Numbered from the stretch's first letter, positions 9,049 through 17,760 are shown. The stretch is DNA of 64,000 bases from Cyanobacteria bacterium UBA2855 (GCA_002350725.1 DEFJ01000029.1:20671-84670); one strand, 5' to 3'. Numbers and translations are program-made. The notes: generated by a model from the letters alone, not told the origin.

Positions 9049-10650
9049 TTACTTAACTGAGCTTAATGGCTTTGGGCCGGCATTTACGATTTCTGAAGGC
9101 ATATTCGGATACTTCGTAGTGAAGTTATCGTTGAACATTTGAGCCAATTTGTTAGCAGCTTCATCGTAAGCAGCCTTATCTGACCACATACCTCTTGCAT
9201 CCAACATTTCATCAGGAACGTTAGGACAAGATGTAGGGTAATCAACATTGAATACATCGTGGTGTTTGAATTCAACAGAATCAAATGATCCGTTCAATGC
9301 TGCCGTAACCATTGCTCTTGTATAAGCAAGCTTAATTCTCTTAGCACCTGAAGATGCGCTGCCGCCTGCCCAACCGGTATTAACTAAGTATACTTTAGTT
9401 CCGTATTGGTCTAATTTGTCACCTAACATTTTTGCGTAAACTGATGCATCCATTGGCATGAATGGTTCACCAAATAATGTTGAGAATGTTGGAACAGGTT
9501 CTGTAATACCTCTTTCGGTACCTGCTAATTTTGATGTGAAACCTGTTACAAAGTGGTACATAGCTGCGTTTTTATCCAATCTCGAAATTGGAGGTAAAAC
9601 ACCAAATGCATCAGCAGTTAAGAATACAACAACTTTTGGAATACCGCCCATTGAAGGAATTGCAGCATTGTTGATGTAGTTAACAGGATAACCAACACGA
9701 GTGTTTTCTGTTAATGAGCTATCAAAGAAATCTAATTCTCTTGTTTCAGGGTTCATTATTACATTTTCAACCAATGAACCGAATTTAATAGCATTATAAA
9801 TATCAGGTTCGTTTTCTTCTGTAAGGTTGATACATTTTGCGTAGCAGCCGCCTTCAAAATTGAATACGCCATCAGGTGACCAACCGTGTTCGTCATCACC
9901 GATTAGCTTACGGCTAGGATCTGCTGACAATGTGGTTTTACCGGTTCCTGAAAGACCAAAGAAAACAGCTGTTTCATGAGTTTCAGGATCCATATTTGCT
10001 GAACAGTGCATAGGAAGAACATTCTTCTTAGTCATTACATAATTCATAGTCGCAAATACTGATTTCTTAATTTCACCTGAGTATTGAGAACCTGCAATGA
10101 TAATCATGTGAGCTTCGTAGTCAATTGCTATGCATGCTTCGGAATTTGTTCCGTCAACTGCCGGATCACATTTGAAACCAGGAGCACAAATAATTGTGTA
10201 ATCAGCTTCGCCGTATGAAGATAATTCTTCTGCGGTTGGTCTGATTAATAATTGATGAATGAACATGTTTTGAGATGCCATTTCATTAATTACTCTGAAT
10301 TTTTGAGTGTATTTCTTGTCAGCGCCAGCAAAACCATCAAAAATAAATACTTCTTTACCGTTTAAGTAATTAATCATTTTTGATTTGATTGAATTAAATG
10401 CTTCTCTTGAAATAGGACGATTTACCTTGCCCCATGCTATATCATCATGTATGCTTGGGGTATCAACGATAAATTTATCCTTAGGTGAACGACCGGTGTA
10501 TTTCCCGGTTGTAACAACTAAAGCGCCTGTTTCAGATAATGTTCCTTCCCCTCTTCTTAAAGCAGCTTCTGTTAACTGAGCCGGAGTCCAGTTTCTGTGT
10601 ACTGCAGAAGGAGAAGTAATACCTAACTTTTCAATACCATAAGTTTCCAT
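9049..10650 (-). CDS. pckA: Phosphoenolpyruvate carboxykinase (ATP)
   Basis: This 533-residue enzyme matches ATP-dependent PEPCK, which interconverts oxaloacetate plus ATP with PEP, CO2 and ADP. It carries the PEPCK P-loop FFGLSGTGKTTLSADP, the kinase-2 metal-binding motif LIGDDEHGW, and the substrate region GRSPKDKFIVD near residue 55. In anaerobes it often runs toward oxaloacetate, gaining ATP in fermentation. The ATG has a strong GGAGG. A TTGCAA-17-TACACT promoter lies about 50-80 nt upstream, with a 21-bp dyad over the -10 box, so regulation by a repressor is likely. Confidence 0.95.
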   Translation of the reverse strand: METYGIEKLGITSPSAVHRNWTPAQLTEAALRRGEGTLSETGALVVTTGKYTGRSPKDKFIVDTPSIHDDIAWGKVNRPISREAFNSIKSKMINYLNGKEVFIFDGFAGADKKYTQKFRVINEMASQNMFIHQLLIRPTAEELSSYGEADYTIICAPGFKCDPAVDGTNSEACIAIDYEAHMIIIAGSQYSGEIKKSVFATMNYVMTKKNVLPMHCSANMDPETHETAVFFGLSGTGKTTLSADPSRKLIGDDEHGWSPDGVFNFEGGCYAKCINLTEENEPDIYNAIKFGSLVENVIMNPETRELDFFDSSLTENTRVGYPVNYINNAAIPSMGGIPKVVVFLTADAFGVLPPISRLDKNAAMYHFVTGFTSKLAGTERGITEPVPTFSTLFGEPFMPMDASVYAKMLGDKLDQYGTKVYLVNTGWAGGSASSGAKRIKLAYTRAMVTAALNGSFDSVEFKHHDVFNVDYPTSCPNVPDEMLDARGMWSDKAAYDEAANKLAQMFNDNFTTKYPNMPSEIVNAGPKPLSSVK

Positions 10651-10696
10651 CTTATATTTCCTCCTTTGTTATGGATTAGAATTTACCTATATATAG

Positions 10697-10727
10697 TTAG
10701 TGTACTATAAACACTAATAATTTGCAA
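10697..10727 (-). promoter_or_regulatory. pckA promoter with overlapping dyad operator
   Basis: On the minus strand TTGCAA (10722-10727) and TACACT (10699-10704) are 17 nt apart. TTAGTGT-N7-ACACTAA (10697-10717) is a perfect 7-bp inverted repeat covering the -10 box, a typical repressor operator position. The regulator is unknown. Confidence 0.55.
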
Positions 10728-10758
10728 TAGTCTTACATAACTTAATTTTTAGTAAAAA

Positions 10759-10787
10759 ATAACTCTTAGTATGAACTAAGAGTTATT
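10759..10787 (-). terminator. Intrinsic terminator after rplR
   Basis: AATAACTCTTAG pairs with CTAAGAGTTATT, followed by a T run on the minus strand. It ends the rplF-rplR unit 29 nt past the rplR stop. Confidence 0.75.
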
Positions 10788-10815
10788 TATAAAAGTTAAT
10801 CTCTTTATTGAGAAA

Positions 10816-11184
10816 CTAGAAGTTAAGACCTGCTTCACGAGCTGCATCAGCCAAAGCTGCAACACGTCCGTGATACAAGAATCCTCCTCTATCAAAGACT
10901 ACATCATTTACGCCTGCCTTAAGAGCTCTTTTTGCAATAGCTTCACCAACAGCTTTTGCAGATTCAATGTTTCCGCCGTGAGCTAATTTTTCTTTCAATT
11001 CTTTATCGATTGATGAAGCAGATGCTAAAGTAACTTTATTTACATCGTCAATTACTTGAGCGTAAATGTGCTTTGTACTTCTATATACAGCCAATCTAGG
11101 GCAATCAGGAGTTCCTGAAATTTTTACTCTGATAGATTGGTGTCTTTTTTGTACTTGTGGTTTTCTAACTTTTTGTTTAATCAT
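10816..11184 (-). CDS. rplR: Large ribosomal subunit protein L18 (uL18)
   Basis: This 122-residue protein binds 5S rRNA in the large subunit. It shows the family core [18 protein letters not shown] and the C-terminal [27 protein letters not shown] start it at the ATG at 11184 with GGAAA upstream, because an upstream in-frame start would add a ten-residue extension not seen in L18. In most bacteria rpsE, rpmD and rplO follow. Here a terminator and pckA follow instead, so the spc operon is broken at this point. Confidence 0.93.
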   Translation of the reverse strand: MIKQKVRKPQVQKRHQSIRVKISGTPDCPRLAVYRSTKHIYAQVIDDVNKVTLASASSIDKELKEKLAHGGNIESAKAVGEAIAKRALKAGVNDVVFDRGGFLYHGRVAALADAAREAGLNF

Positions 11185-11295
11185 TTTGTATTTCCTTTCA
11201 TACCCAAACCGCATTGAGAACCTACTTCAAGAGTTTATGTGGGCCAGATATTTTTAAATTACCTAATAGTAATTAAGGTTTAATAGTGCTATATA

Positions 11296-11835
11296 TTATT
11301 TTTTACCAGCTTTACCGGCTTTACGTCTTACGTATTCACCTTCATATCTTACACCCTTTCCTTTGTATACTTCAGGAGGACGTTTTGATCTGATGAATGC
11401 TGCAACGTCACCAACTGTTTGTTTGTTGGTACCTTTTACTGAAATCTTAGTGTTAGCTTCAACTGAAATAGTAATACCGGCAGGTGGCTCAACTATTACA
11501 GGATGAGAATAACCCAATGCTAAATTTAAGTTTTTGCCTTCCATATTCGCACGGTAACCAACACCTTGGATTTCAAGTTTCTTTTCAAAACCTTCCTTAA
11601 CACCATGAACAGCGTTAGCAACTAAGGTTCTTGATAAACCGTATAATGCATCTGCTACTCTGGTATCAACTGTTTTTGTTAAAAGAATTTGGTTATCTTT
11701 TACTTCTACCTTAATTTCAGAACGAACAGAAACGGATTCTTGTCCTAAAGGACCTTTAACCGTAACTTCTTGTCCGTCTATTTTTACTTCGACTCCTTGC
11801 GGAATGTCAATCGGTTTTTTACCAATACGTGACAT
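11296..11835 (-). CDS. rplF: Large ribosomal subunit protein L6 (uL6)
   Basis: This 179-residue protein has the two L6 domains, with MSRIGKKPIDIP at the start and the highly conserved RSKRPPEVYKGKGVRYEGEY near the C-terminus. It sits near the sarcin-ricin loop and factor-binding site of the large subunit. AAGGAG precedes the ATG. rpsH, which normally precedes it, is missing. The upstream neighbour is an unrelated peptidase gene, and a TTTACA-17-TATTAT promoter lies between them. Confidence 0.95.
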   Translation of the reverse strand: MSRIGKKPIDIPQGVEVKIDGQEVTVKGPLGQESVSVRSEIKVEVKDNQILLTKTVDTRVADALYGLSRTLVANAVHGVKEGFEKKLEIQGVGYRANMEGKNLNLALGYSHPVIVEPPAGITISVEANTKISVKGTNKQTVGDVAAFIRSKRPPEVYKGKGVRYEGEYVRRKAGKAGKK

Positions 11836-11869
11836 AGTGTTTTCTCCTTATGGTATATTAGTGAACTCT

Positions 11870-11898
11870 GTCAGGCTTTTCTACCAATTACACCTGAC
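11870..11898 (-). promoter_or_regulatory. Stem-loop in the rplF leader
   Basis: On the minus strand GTCAGG and CCTGAC (extendable to 7 bp) flank a 17-base loop containing TAATTGGTAGA, upstream of the rplF Shine-Dalgarno. It could be a ribosomal-protein autoregulatory site. The loop resembles a tRNA D-arm, but no complete tRNA is present. Confidence 0.35.
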
Positions 11899-11907
11899 AC
11901 AATGTGC

Positions 11908-11936
11908 ATAATAACACGGACATGTTTTATTGTAAA
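11908..11936 (-). promoter_or_regulatory. rplF-rplR promoter embedded in a hairpin
   Basis: Minus strand TTTACA (11931-11936), 17 nt, TATTAT (11908-11913). The promoter falls inside the inverted repeat that probably terminates the upstream peptidase gene. Confidence 0.5.
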
Positions 11937-11948
11937 CATGTCCGTGTT
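11913..11948 (-). terminator. Inverted repeat ending the peptidase transcript
   Basis: AACACGGACATGTTT pairs perfectly with AAACATGTCCGTGTT across a 6-nt loop, 30 nt past the M20 peptidase stop. The following U content is moderate. Confidence 0.55.
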
Positions 11949-11977
11949 AGTTCGTAAATTATTGTAAATAAAGTGTT

Positions 11978-13147
11978 TTATTTGTTAAATTCTTCAAAGA
12001 ATTTTCTGAGAACTTCTTGTCCTTTAATCATCGATTTGTAGCAAACATTTTCTTCTTTGCAGTGCATATTGTGAACGTCTGCTAAACCTACCAAAAACGG
12101 TAATATCTTTTCATTTTTTGAATTGTAGCTGTTTGCGTAAATGTGAGTTTCTGCGCCTGCGTGGAAAGATCCGATTTCAGGAGTTACGCCTACGGCTTTG
12201 GCTGCACATTCAAATATTTGCGGCACAAAGTTATCCCAACCTTTTTCAAACGGCGGAATGTGTTCTTTAAATGTTATAGTAATTTTTGCCAGCCCTTTAT
12301 AATCATCATTTATGCCGTCAACAATGGTTTGCATTAAATCTTTTAATTCTTTTTCTTTATCTCTGCTTGAGCTTCTTATAGAATAAGTCGCTTTTGCGTG
12401 TTGATTGATAATGTTTGTAACATCAACATTTCCTGCGGATATTCCTCCGATATTACAAGAAGTAATAACCTGATGTGTTTCGGGATCAGAGTAAAAAACC
12501 CCTTGTGGTAAGTCCGATACTACATCAGCTATAACTTTAGCCGCATTTTCTCTTTTAGGATCACCGATATCTATACCGGAGTGTCCGCCTTTAAAGGTTT
12601 CTACATCAATAGTTGCAAGGGTATAACTTGCTCCTGATGTCATAAATTGTCCTAATGAATCGCTGTCCAAAACGAGAGCATATTTTGATTTAATTTTTGA
12701 TTTGTCAAAATTTTTAATTCCTGACATTCCGGATTCTTCATCTCTTGTGAATATAATTTCAAGACCGCCGTGTTTTAAATCACTTTTTGCTAAATATAGT
12801 GCAAAATATAGAGCATTAGCCACTCCGGCTTTATCATCCGCACCAAGAGTTCTGCCTTCTGCGTGAATTAGTCCTTCATCATCAAGATATGTTTTTACGG
12901 GAGAATCATCTCCAATTACATCCATATGTGAGGATAAAAGGATGGGGTCTTTATTTCCGTCTGTTGGCGGTATATATATGTATACATTGTTGTAACTGTC
13001 GAATTCGCAATGGATATTGTTGCTGTCGCAAACCGATTTTATATAATTTGCAACATTGTGTTCTTTTAATGACGGAGATGGAATTTCTGCTAAAGTGCAG
13101 AATAAATCTATCAATCCGTTTTCTTTTCTTAATTCCTCTATTTTCAT
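11978..13147 (-). CDS. M20 family zinc peptidase, peptidase T-like
   Basis: This 389-residue metallopeptidase has the M20 signature set. SSHMDVIGDD supplies a metal His and catalytic Asp, LGADDKAGVA the bridging Asp, and TRDEESGMSG the catalytic Glu pair. A dimerisation domain (about 185-300) carries GGHSGIDIGDP. It resembles PepT-like tripeptide aminopeptidases and would release amino acids from short peptides in the cytoplasm. It has its own Shine-Dalgarno (AAGGAGAA). Divergent transcription from the flavoprotein gene at 13316 leaves a 168-nt spacer. Confidence 0.87.
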   Translation of the reverse strand: MKIEELRKENGLIDLFCTLAEIPSPSLKEHNVANYIKSVCDSNNIHCEFDSYNNVYIYIPPTDGNKDPILLSSHMDVIGDDSPVKTYLDDEGLIHAEGRTLGADDKAGVANALYFALYLAKSDLKHGGLEIIFTRDEESGMSGIKNFDKSKIKSKYALVLDSDSLGQFMTSGASYTLATIDVETFKGGHSGIDIGDPKRENAAKVIADVVSDLPQGVFYSDPETHQVITSCNIGGISAGNVDVTNIINQHAKATYSIRSSSRDKEKELKDLMQTIVDGINDDYKGLAKITITFKEHIPPFEKGWDNFVPQIFECAAKAVGVTPEIGSFHAGAETHIYANSYNSKNEKILPFLVGLADVHNMHCKEENVCYKSMIKGQEVLRKFFEEFNK

Positions 13148-13315
13148 TTTGAATTCTCCTTATCTGCTGTTAATTTTATACTAACACATTTTTTTTATAC
13201 GGACAAATATTATTTTTATAAGGCGTGTTTTGATAAGCAGAAAAAATATTATAGTTATGACTCTTGCGTTATTTTTGAATTTAAACTATAATAATGTGAG
13301 TATAGGTAAGAAGTT

Positions 13316-14155
13316 ATGGGCTATAAGATATTATCAAAAAAGGAGATTTGTCCTAATCAATACGAATTGGTTATTGATGCACCTTATGTTGTAAGAAATG
13401 CCAAAGCAGGACAGTTTATAATATTTAGAGCGGAAGAAGATGGCGAACGAGTTCCGCTTACAATTGCTGATATCAATAAAAATTCCGGGGCGTTGACGAT
13501 TGTTTTTATGGCGGTTGGTTATTCTACGAAAAAATTAGCAGAGCTTAATGAAGGGGATGAAATACCGGATATTGTAGGTCCTTTGGGAAAACCAACAGAT
13601 ATAAAAAAATACGGAACAGTTGTTTGTTTGGCAGGCGGGTACGGTGCTGCACCTTGTTATTTGATTGCGAAAGCTTTTAAAGAAGCCGGTAATAAAGTGT
13701 ATATGATTATGGGTGCAAGAAATAAAGATTTAATATTCTGGGCAGATAAAATGAAAGAAGCTTGTACGGAGCTTTTTGTTACTACAGATGATGGTTCTAT
13801 GGGGGAAAAAGGCTTTGTGACAGGTGTTCTTGAACGCCTGATGAATAATGAAAAAATAGATTATGCAATTGCTGTTGGTCCGATGCCAATGATGAGAGCT
13901 GTTGCAAATATGACAAGAGATAGGGGAATTTATACTGAAGCAAGTATGAATCCTATTATGGTTGATGGTACCGGAATGTGCGGAGCATGCCGTGTTACTG
14001 TCGGAGGTAAGGTTAAATTTGCATGTGTTGACGGTCCTGATTTTGATGCTCATCAAATTGATTTTGACGAGGTTATCAACAGAACTAAGATATATAAAGA
14101 TTATGAGCGTCAACGAGATGAAAATTGTAATTTATTAAAGCAAGCAAAATTATAA
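13316..14155 (+). CDS. NfnA/SudB-like FAD/NAD(P)-binding oxidoreductase subunit with [2Fe-2S] motif
   Basis: This 279-residue flavoprotein of the ferredoxin-NADP reductase superfamily has a FAD-binding barrel (ERVPLTI, residues 44-50) and an NAD(P)-binding domain from about 100 (CLAGGYGAAP). Its C-terminal cluster motif is C222-x2-C225-x11-C237 with an Asp at 217, as in the small subunit of NfnAB and sulfide dehydrogenase. Those partners form complexes with a GltD-like large subunit. None is encoded here. Instead a small Cys protein and EtfBA follow, which suggests electron exchange between NAD(P)H, ferredoxin and ETF. That link is inference. A TATAAT lies upstream of the ATG. Confidence 0.8.
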   Translation: MGYKILSKKEICPNQYELVIDAPYVVRNAKAGQFIIFRAEEDGERVPLTIADINKNSGALTIVFMAVGYSTKKLAELNEGDEIPDIVGPLGKPTDIKKYGTVVCLAGGYGAAPCYLIAKAFKEAGNKVYMIMGARNKDLIFWADKMKEACTELFVTTDDGSMGEKGFVTGVLERLMNNEKIDYAIAVGPMPMMRAVANMTRDRGIYTEASMNPIMVDGTGMCGACRVTVGGKVKFACVDGPDFDAHQIDFDEVINRTKIYKDYERQRDENCNLLKQAKL

Positions 14156-14182
14156 GGTTACAATATTTAAAAAGGAGAAATT

Positions 14183-14371
14183 ATGGCAGTTGATAGAAAT
14201 TCTATTCCGTTTTGTCCGCTGATGAGTGCAGGTTCTGAAGTTGATATGGTTTGTACTCAAGAAAGATGCGCCTGGTATATTCCAAACGTAAAAAGATGCT
14301 CAATGTATATCATGGCATTTAATGCGTTATTGGATGCAAATACTAAACAGGTTCCTAAGAAACGTATATAA
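14183..14371 (+). CDS. Small four-cysteine protein in the Etf operon
   Basis: This 62-residue protein has a strong AAAGGAG Shine-Dalgarno. Its cysteines C11, C24, C29 and C39 (C-x12-C-x4-CAWY-x6-C) could bind an Fe-S cluster or zinc. I recall similar short CAWY proteins annotated only as hypothetical in anaerobes. It sits 27 nt after the NfnA-like gene and 66 nt before etfB, all on the same strand, so a role in the same electron-transfer process is plausible but not shown. Confidence 0.75.
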   Translation: MAVDRNSIPFCPLMSAGSEVDMVCTQERCAWYIPNVKRCSMYIMAFNALLDANTKQVPKKRI

Positions 14372-14437
14372 TATATTTTTAAATATTGGAAGTAAGATAA
14401 AGATAATATTACATTAATCTAAGAAAGAACAACCATT

Positions 14438-15220
14438 ATGAATATTATTGTATGTATAAAACAAGTGCCGGATACTTCCGATATAAAGTGGACAGAAAAT
14501 AACACTATCCAAAGAGAGGGTTTGGAGAGTGTTATGAATCCTTATGATGCTTATGCTCTTGATGCGGCTCTGTTAATTAAGAAAAACTTGAGCAATGTAA
14601 CTGTAACTGCTATATCAATGGGTCCGAAACAAGCTGAGAAAGTTTTGAAACGTGCTTTAGCTTTGGGCGCTGATAAAGCCGTCTTGTTGTCTGATAAGAA
14701 ATTTTCAGGTGCTGATACTTATGCAACGGCAAAGACGATTTCGGCTGCAATAAAAACAATGAATGAACCTTATGATTTAATATTATGCGGACAATTTGCC
14801 GTAGATGGTGATACAGCACAAACAGGTCCTAGTATTGCAAGTTTTTTAGATATGCCTCAGGTTACATTTGCTAAAGAAATTATTGATTTCAAAAAGGATT
14901 ATTTAACTGTCAAGCGAGTAACCTCAGAAGGCTGTGAAACAGTAAAAGTAAAACTTCCGGCTGCTGTTTGTATGATTAAAGGAGAGAATGACCCCTCAAG
15001 AGCTACTATAAATGGTGTAATAAAAGCAAATAAAGCAACAATATTGATGAAAGGACTTGATGATATAACGCTTTCTGCTGATGATGTCGGATTAAAAGGC
15101 TCTCCTACGTATGTAAGTAAAGCTTTTAGGGCTAAGACAAGGGTTGTTGATTGTGATTTTGTTGATAATGCCGAGACTTTAGCTGAGATTATATGGACCT
15201 GTGGAGGTAATGATGAGTAA
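14438..15220 (+). CDS. etfB: Electron transfer flavoprotein, beta subunit
   Basis: This 260-residue protein opens with MNIIVCIKQVPDT and continues with MNPYDAYALDAALLIK, GADTYATAKTISAAI and CGQFAVDGDTAQTGP, the EtfB nucleotide-binding signature. With EtfA it forms the FAD-bearing heterodimer that carries electrons between acyl-CoA or hydroxyacid dehydrogenases and other carriers. The MNPYDAYAL and DGDTAQ forms resemble the anaerobic, bifurcation-type ETF group more than the mitochondrial type, as far as I can judge by eye. The stop overlaps etfA by 8 nt. Confidence 0.9.
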   Translation: MNIIVCIKQVPDTSDIKWTENNTIQREGLESVMNPYDAYALDAALLIKKNLSNVTVTAISMGPKQAEKVLKRALALGADKAVLLSDKKFSGADTYATAKTISAAIKTMNEPYDLILCGQFAVDGDTAQTGPSIASFLDMPQVTFAKEIIDFKKDYLTVKRVTSEGCETVKVKLPAAVCMIKGENDPSRATINGVIKANKATILMKGLDDITLSADDVGLKGSPTYVSKAFRAKTRVVDCDFVDNAETLAEIIWTCGGNDE

Positions 15221-16199
15221 AGGGATTCTCATTTGGGCTGAAGCAACAAGAGATGGCTATTTGCATCCGGTGACTTTTGAATTGGCGAATAAAGCAAATG
15301 AACTGTCAAAAAAGATGGATAATTCGCCTGTTATGGCATTTGTTATGCTTGAAGAAAGTAAAGTCTTAAATTATAGAGAAGCTTTTGAATTAAACGGTTT
15401 TGATGAAGTCTTTTATATTTCTGATTGTGATGTAAATTTTTATAAATCCGATTTGTGTTCAATGTTGGCTCAGCATATGGTAAAAGAAATAAATCCGGAA
15501 ATTGTATTAATTGGGGCAACCGAAAACGGACGAGATTTAGCGCCAAGAATTTCAACTTATATGCATACAGGTTTGACCGCTGATTGTACTGAACTTGATG
15601 TAACAGAGGATGGAAAACTTGCAGCTACACGCCCAACTTTTGGCGGACAATTGATGGCAACGATTTTATCAAAGAAATACCCGCAAATGGCAACGGTAAG
15701 ACCAAAAGTTTTTACCCCGATGGTATCTTCAGTGCGTAAAAATACAAAGTTCACAAGTATAAGTTGTGTATTGAATGATTTTGAACAAACTATTGAAATA
15801 TTAGATTTTGTAAAAACACAATGCTCTGATATAAATTCTCTTGATAGTGCGGAAATTATTGTAGCAGGCGGTAAGGGTATGCAAACAAAAGAAGGTTTTG
15901 CTTTGTTAAAGACATTAGCCGATAAATTAGGCGGGGTTGTTGGGGCAAGCAGGGTGGCTGTTGAAATGGGTTTGGCAAGTCCTGAATGCCAAATCGGACA
16001 AACCGGGAAAACGGTATCTCCAAAACTTTATATAGCTTGCGGAATTTCAGGTGCTTTGCAGCATACTATCGGTATGGATAAATCGTCAAAGATAATTGCT
16101 ATAAATACTGATAAAGATGCCCCGATATTTAAAATTGCTGATTATGGGTATGTAGGGGATGCTTTTGAAATCATTCCGCAGCTTATAGATAAGTTATAG
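15213..16199 (+). CDS. etfA: Electron transfer flavoprotein, alpha subunit
   Basis: This 328-residue protein has an N-terminal Rossmann-like domain shared with EtfB and a C-terminal FAD-binding domain. The latter shows GASRVAVEMGL, QIGQTGKTVSPKLYIACGIS and the closing DYGYVGDAFEIIP. I start it at the ATG at 15213, which follows GGAGG by five bases and lies inside the end of etfB; GTG at 15201 and ATG at 15210 are less likely. No acyl-CoA dehydrogenase or D-lactate dehydrogenase gene is adjacent. The redox partner may be the NfnA-like protein upstream or an enzyme encoded elsewhere. Confidence 0.92.
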   Translation: MSKGILIWAEATRDGYLHPVTFELANKANELSKKMDNSPVMAFVMLEESKVLNYREAFELNGFDEVFYISDCDVNFYKSDLCSMLAQHMVKEINPEIVLIGATENGRDLAPRISTYMHTGLTADCTELDVTEDGKLAATRPTFGGQLMATILSKKYPQMATVRPKVFTPMVSSVRKNTKFTSISCVLNDFEQTIEILDFVKTQCSDINSLDSAEIIVAGGKGMQTKEGFALLKTLADKLGGVVGASRVAVEMGLASPECQIGQTGKTVSPKLYIACGISGALQHTIGMDKSSKIIAINTDKDAPIFKIADYGYVGDAFEIIPQLIDKL

Positions 16200-16202
16200 C
16201 AT

Positions 16203-16610
16203 TTATTCGTTAGTTTGTTCTTCTTGTTTTTCAACCTCTTTTATTTGAGATTTATCTTCAAACATAGTTAATAAGGAGAACATAAAAGCTCCTAACATAT
16301 CAAAAATGCAAAAAGTTACAATAATAGTAACAATAACGGATAATATTGCATAAATATTTTTAAATTGCCTTTTTGCTGTAATGATGGCAATAGCCATTGC
16401 GGTACAAAATATAAAAGAAAAAATGAAACCGGCACTTACCGCAATATTAACCGCAAAATTTTTTTCCATTACCCCTGTATGCCAAAAAATGTTTGTAATT
16501 ATTCCGATGGCCATGCAGATTAGCATATCAAAAATAAAATATACTATAAAAAACCCTAAGGCTTCAATAAAATTTCTTTTTTTATTCAATTTAAATAAAT
16601 CTTTGAACAT
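16203..16610 (-). CDS. Small integral membrane protein of unknown function
   Basis: This 135-residue protein has three strongly hydrophobic segments at about 16-41, 53-76 and 86-112. A basic N-terminus (KDLFKLNKKRN) and an acidic, Gln/Glu-rich tail (EKQEEQTNE) flank them. I do not recognise it. It converges with etfA, 3 nt apart, and diverges from ilvC, whose start lies 124 nt away. Confidence 0.6.
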   Translation of the reverse strand: MFKDLFKLNKKRNFIEALGFFIVYFIFDMLICMAIGIITNIFWHTGVMEKNFAVNIAVSAGFIFSFIFCTAMAIAIITAKRQFKNIYAILSVIVTIIVTFCIFDMLGAFMFSLLTMFEDKSQIKEVEKQEEQTNE

Positions 16611-16734
16611 AACAATTCATTCTCCCGTTCGTATGCTAACATTTAATTATAATTATTGTCAAGCATATACTTTATTTTTGTTTGACTGGCTGTTTTCTTC
16701 GTGTTATCTTGAAATCAGTATATGTGAGGTTATT

Positions 16735-17760
16735 ATGGGAAATTTAAAAATATATTTAGACAAGGATATTAATACAGAACTTATTAAATCAAAAAAAATA
16801 GCAATTATTGGGTTCGGCTCGCAGGGCTACGGACAATCAACATGTTTGAAAGACAGTGGTTGTGACGTTGTTCTCGGACTGAGATTAGGCGGGAAATCCG
16901 ATGTGAAAGCCCGTGACTACGGTTTTAAGACAATGACAATAGAAGATGCTGTTAAGTGGGCAGATATTGTTCAAATTCTTATTCCTGATGAAATACAATC
17001 TGAAGTTTATGAAAATCAAATATTGCCATATTTAAGAAAGGGGCAATATTTGATGTTTTCTCACGGGTTTAATATTCACTATAAGAAAATAACTGCGCCG
17101 GAAGGTGTAAGTGTAATTATGGTTGCGCCAAAAGGCCCCGGTCATACCGTAAGAAGTGAATACTTACTTGGACGAGGAGTTCCATGCTTAATTGCAGTGT
17201 ATTCTGATGCAGCCGGTGATTCAAAAGACGTTGCTCTTTCTTATGCTTCTGCAATTGGAGCCGGTCGTGCCGGAATTATTGAAACCACATTTAAAGAGGA
17301 AACTGAGACAGATTTGTTCGGTGAACAGGCTGTAATTTGCGGGGGTGTTTCAGCTCTTATTAAAACAGGATTTGAAGTGTTAGTTGAAGCAGGTTATTCA
17401 CCATATATGGCGTATTTTGAGGTGTTGCATGAGATGAAGCTGCTTGTTGACTTGATTAATCAGGGCGGGTTGGCTGACATGAGGTACTCAATCTCAAATA
17501 CTGCCGAGTATGGAGATATGACAAGAGGCCCAAAAGTTATTGGTGAACAATCAAGAACGGCTATGAAAAATTTACTTAAAGATATTCAATCAGGAGCTTT
17601 TGCTGATGAATTTATGAATGAAATGAAGTCGGGATGTAAAAACTTTAATACTTTAAGAAAAGAAAATGCTGATCATTTGATTGAAAAAGTCGGAGAAGAA
17701 ATTCGTTCGTCTTTTAAGTGGAATAATGAAAACAAAATAATAGACAGAAATAAAAACTAA
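16735..17760 (+). CDS. ilvC: Ketol-acid reductoisomerase (class I)
   Basis: This 341-residue enzyme of valine/isoleucine (and leucine) synthesis isomerises and reduces acetolactate or acetohydroxybutyrate. IGFGSQGYGQS is the Rossmann glycine motif, followed by GLRLGGKSDVKA in the cofactor-specificity loop, compatible with NADPH. The C-terminal knotted domain contains ETETDLFGEQAVICGG and YEVLHEMKLLVDLI-like metal ligands (it reads FEVLHEMK). I start at the ATG at 16735 with GAGG upstream, because an upstream in-frame extension crosses the divergent promoter region. Other ilv genes are not nearby. The next gene follows by 12 nt. Confidence 0.93.
   Translation: MGNLKIYLDKDINTELIKSKKIAIIGFGSQGYGQSTCLKDSGCDVVLGLRLGGKSDVKARDYGFKTMTIEDAVKWADIVQILIPDEIQSEVYENQILPYLRKGQYLMFSHGFNIHYKKITAPEGVSVIMVAPKGPGHTVRSEYLLGRGVPCLIAVYSDAAGDSKDVALSYASAIGAGRAGIIETTFKEETETDLFGEQAVICGGVSALIKTGFEVLVEAGYSPYMAYFEVLHEMKLLVDLINQGGLADMRYSISNTAEYGDMTRGPKVIGEQSRTAMKNLLKDIQSGAFADEFMNEMKSGCKNFNTLRKENADHLIEKVGEEIRSSFKWNNENKIIDRNKN

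Noticed and set aside
14465..14485. CCGATAT near the start of etfB
   Set aside because: It is inside conserved EtfB coding sequence and the upstream TAAA spacing is off by one with no -35 extension.
16381..16734. 118-residue N-terminal extension of ilvC
   Set aside because: It crosses the divergent promoter region and overlaps the gene on the other strand; the ATG at 16735 has a ribosome site and the family's usual N-terminus.
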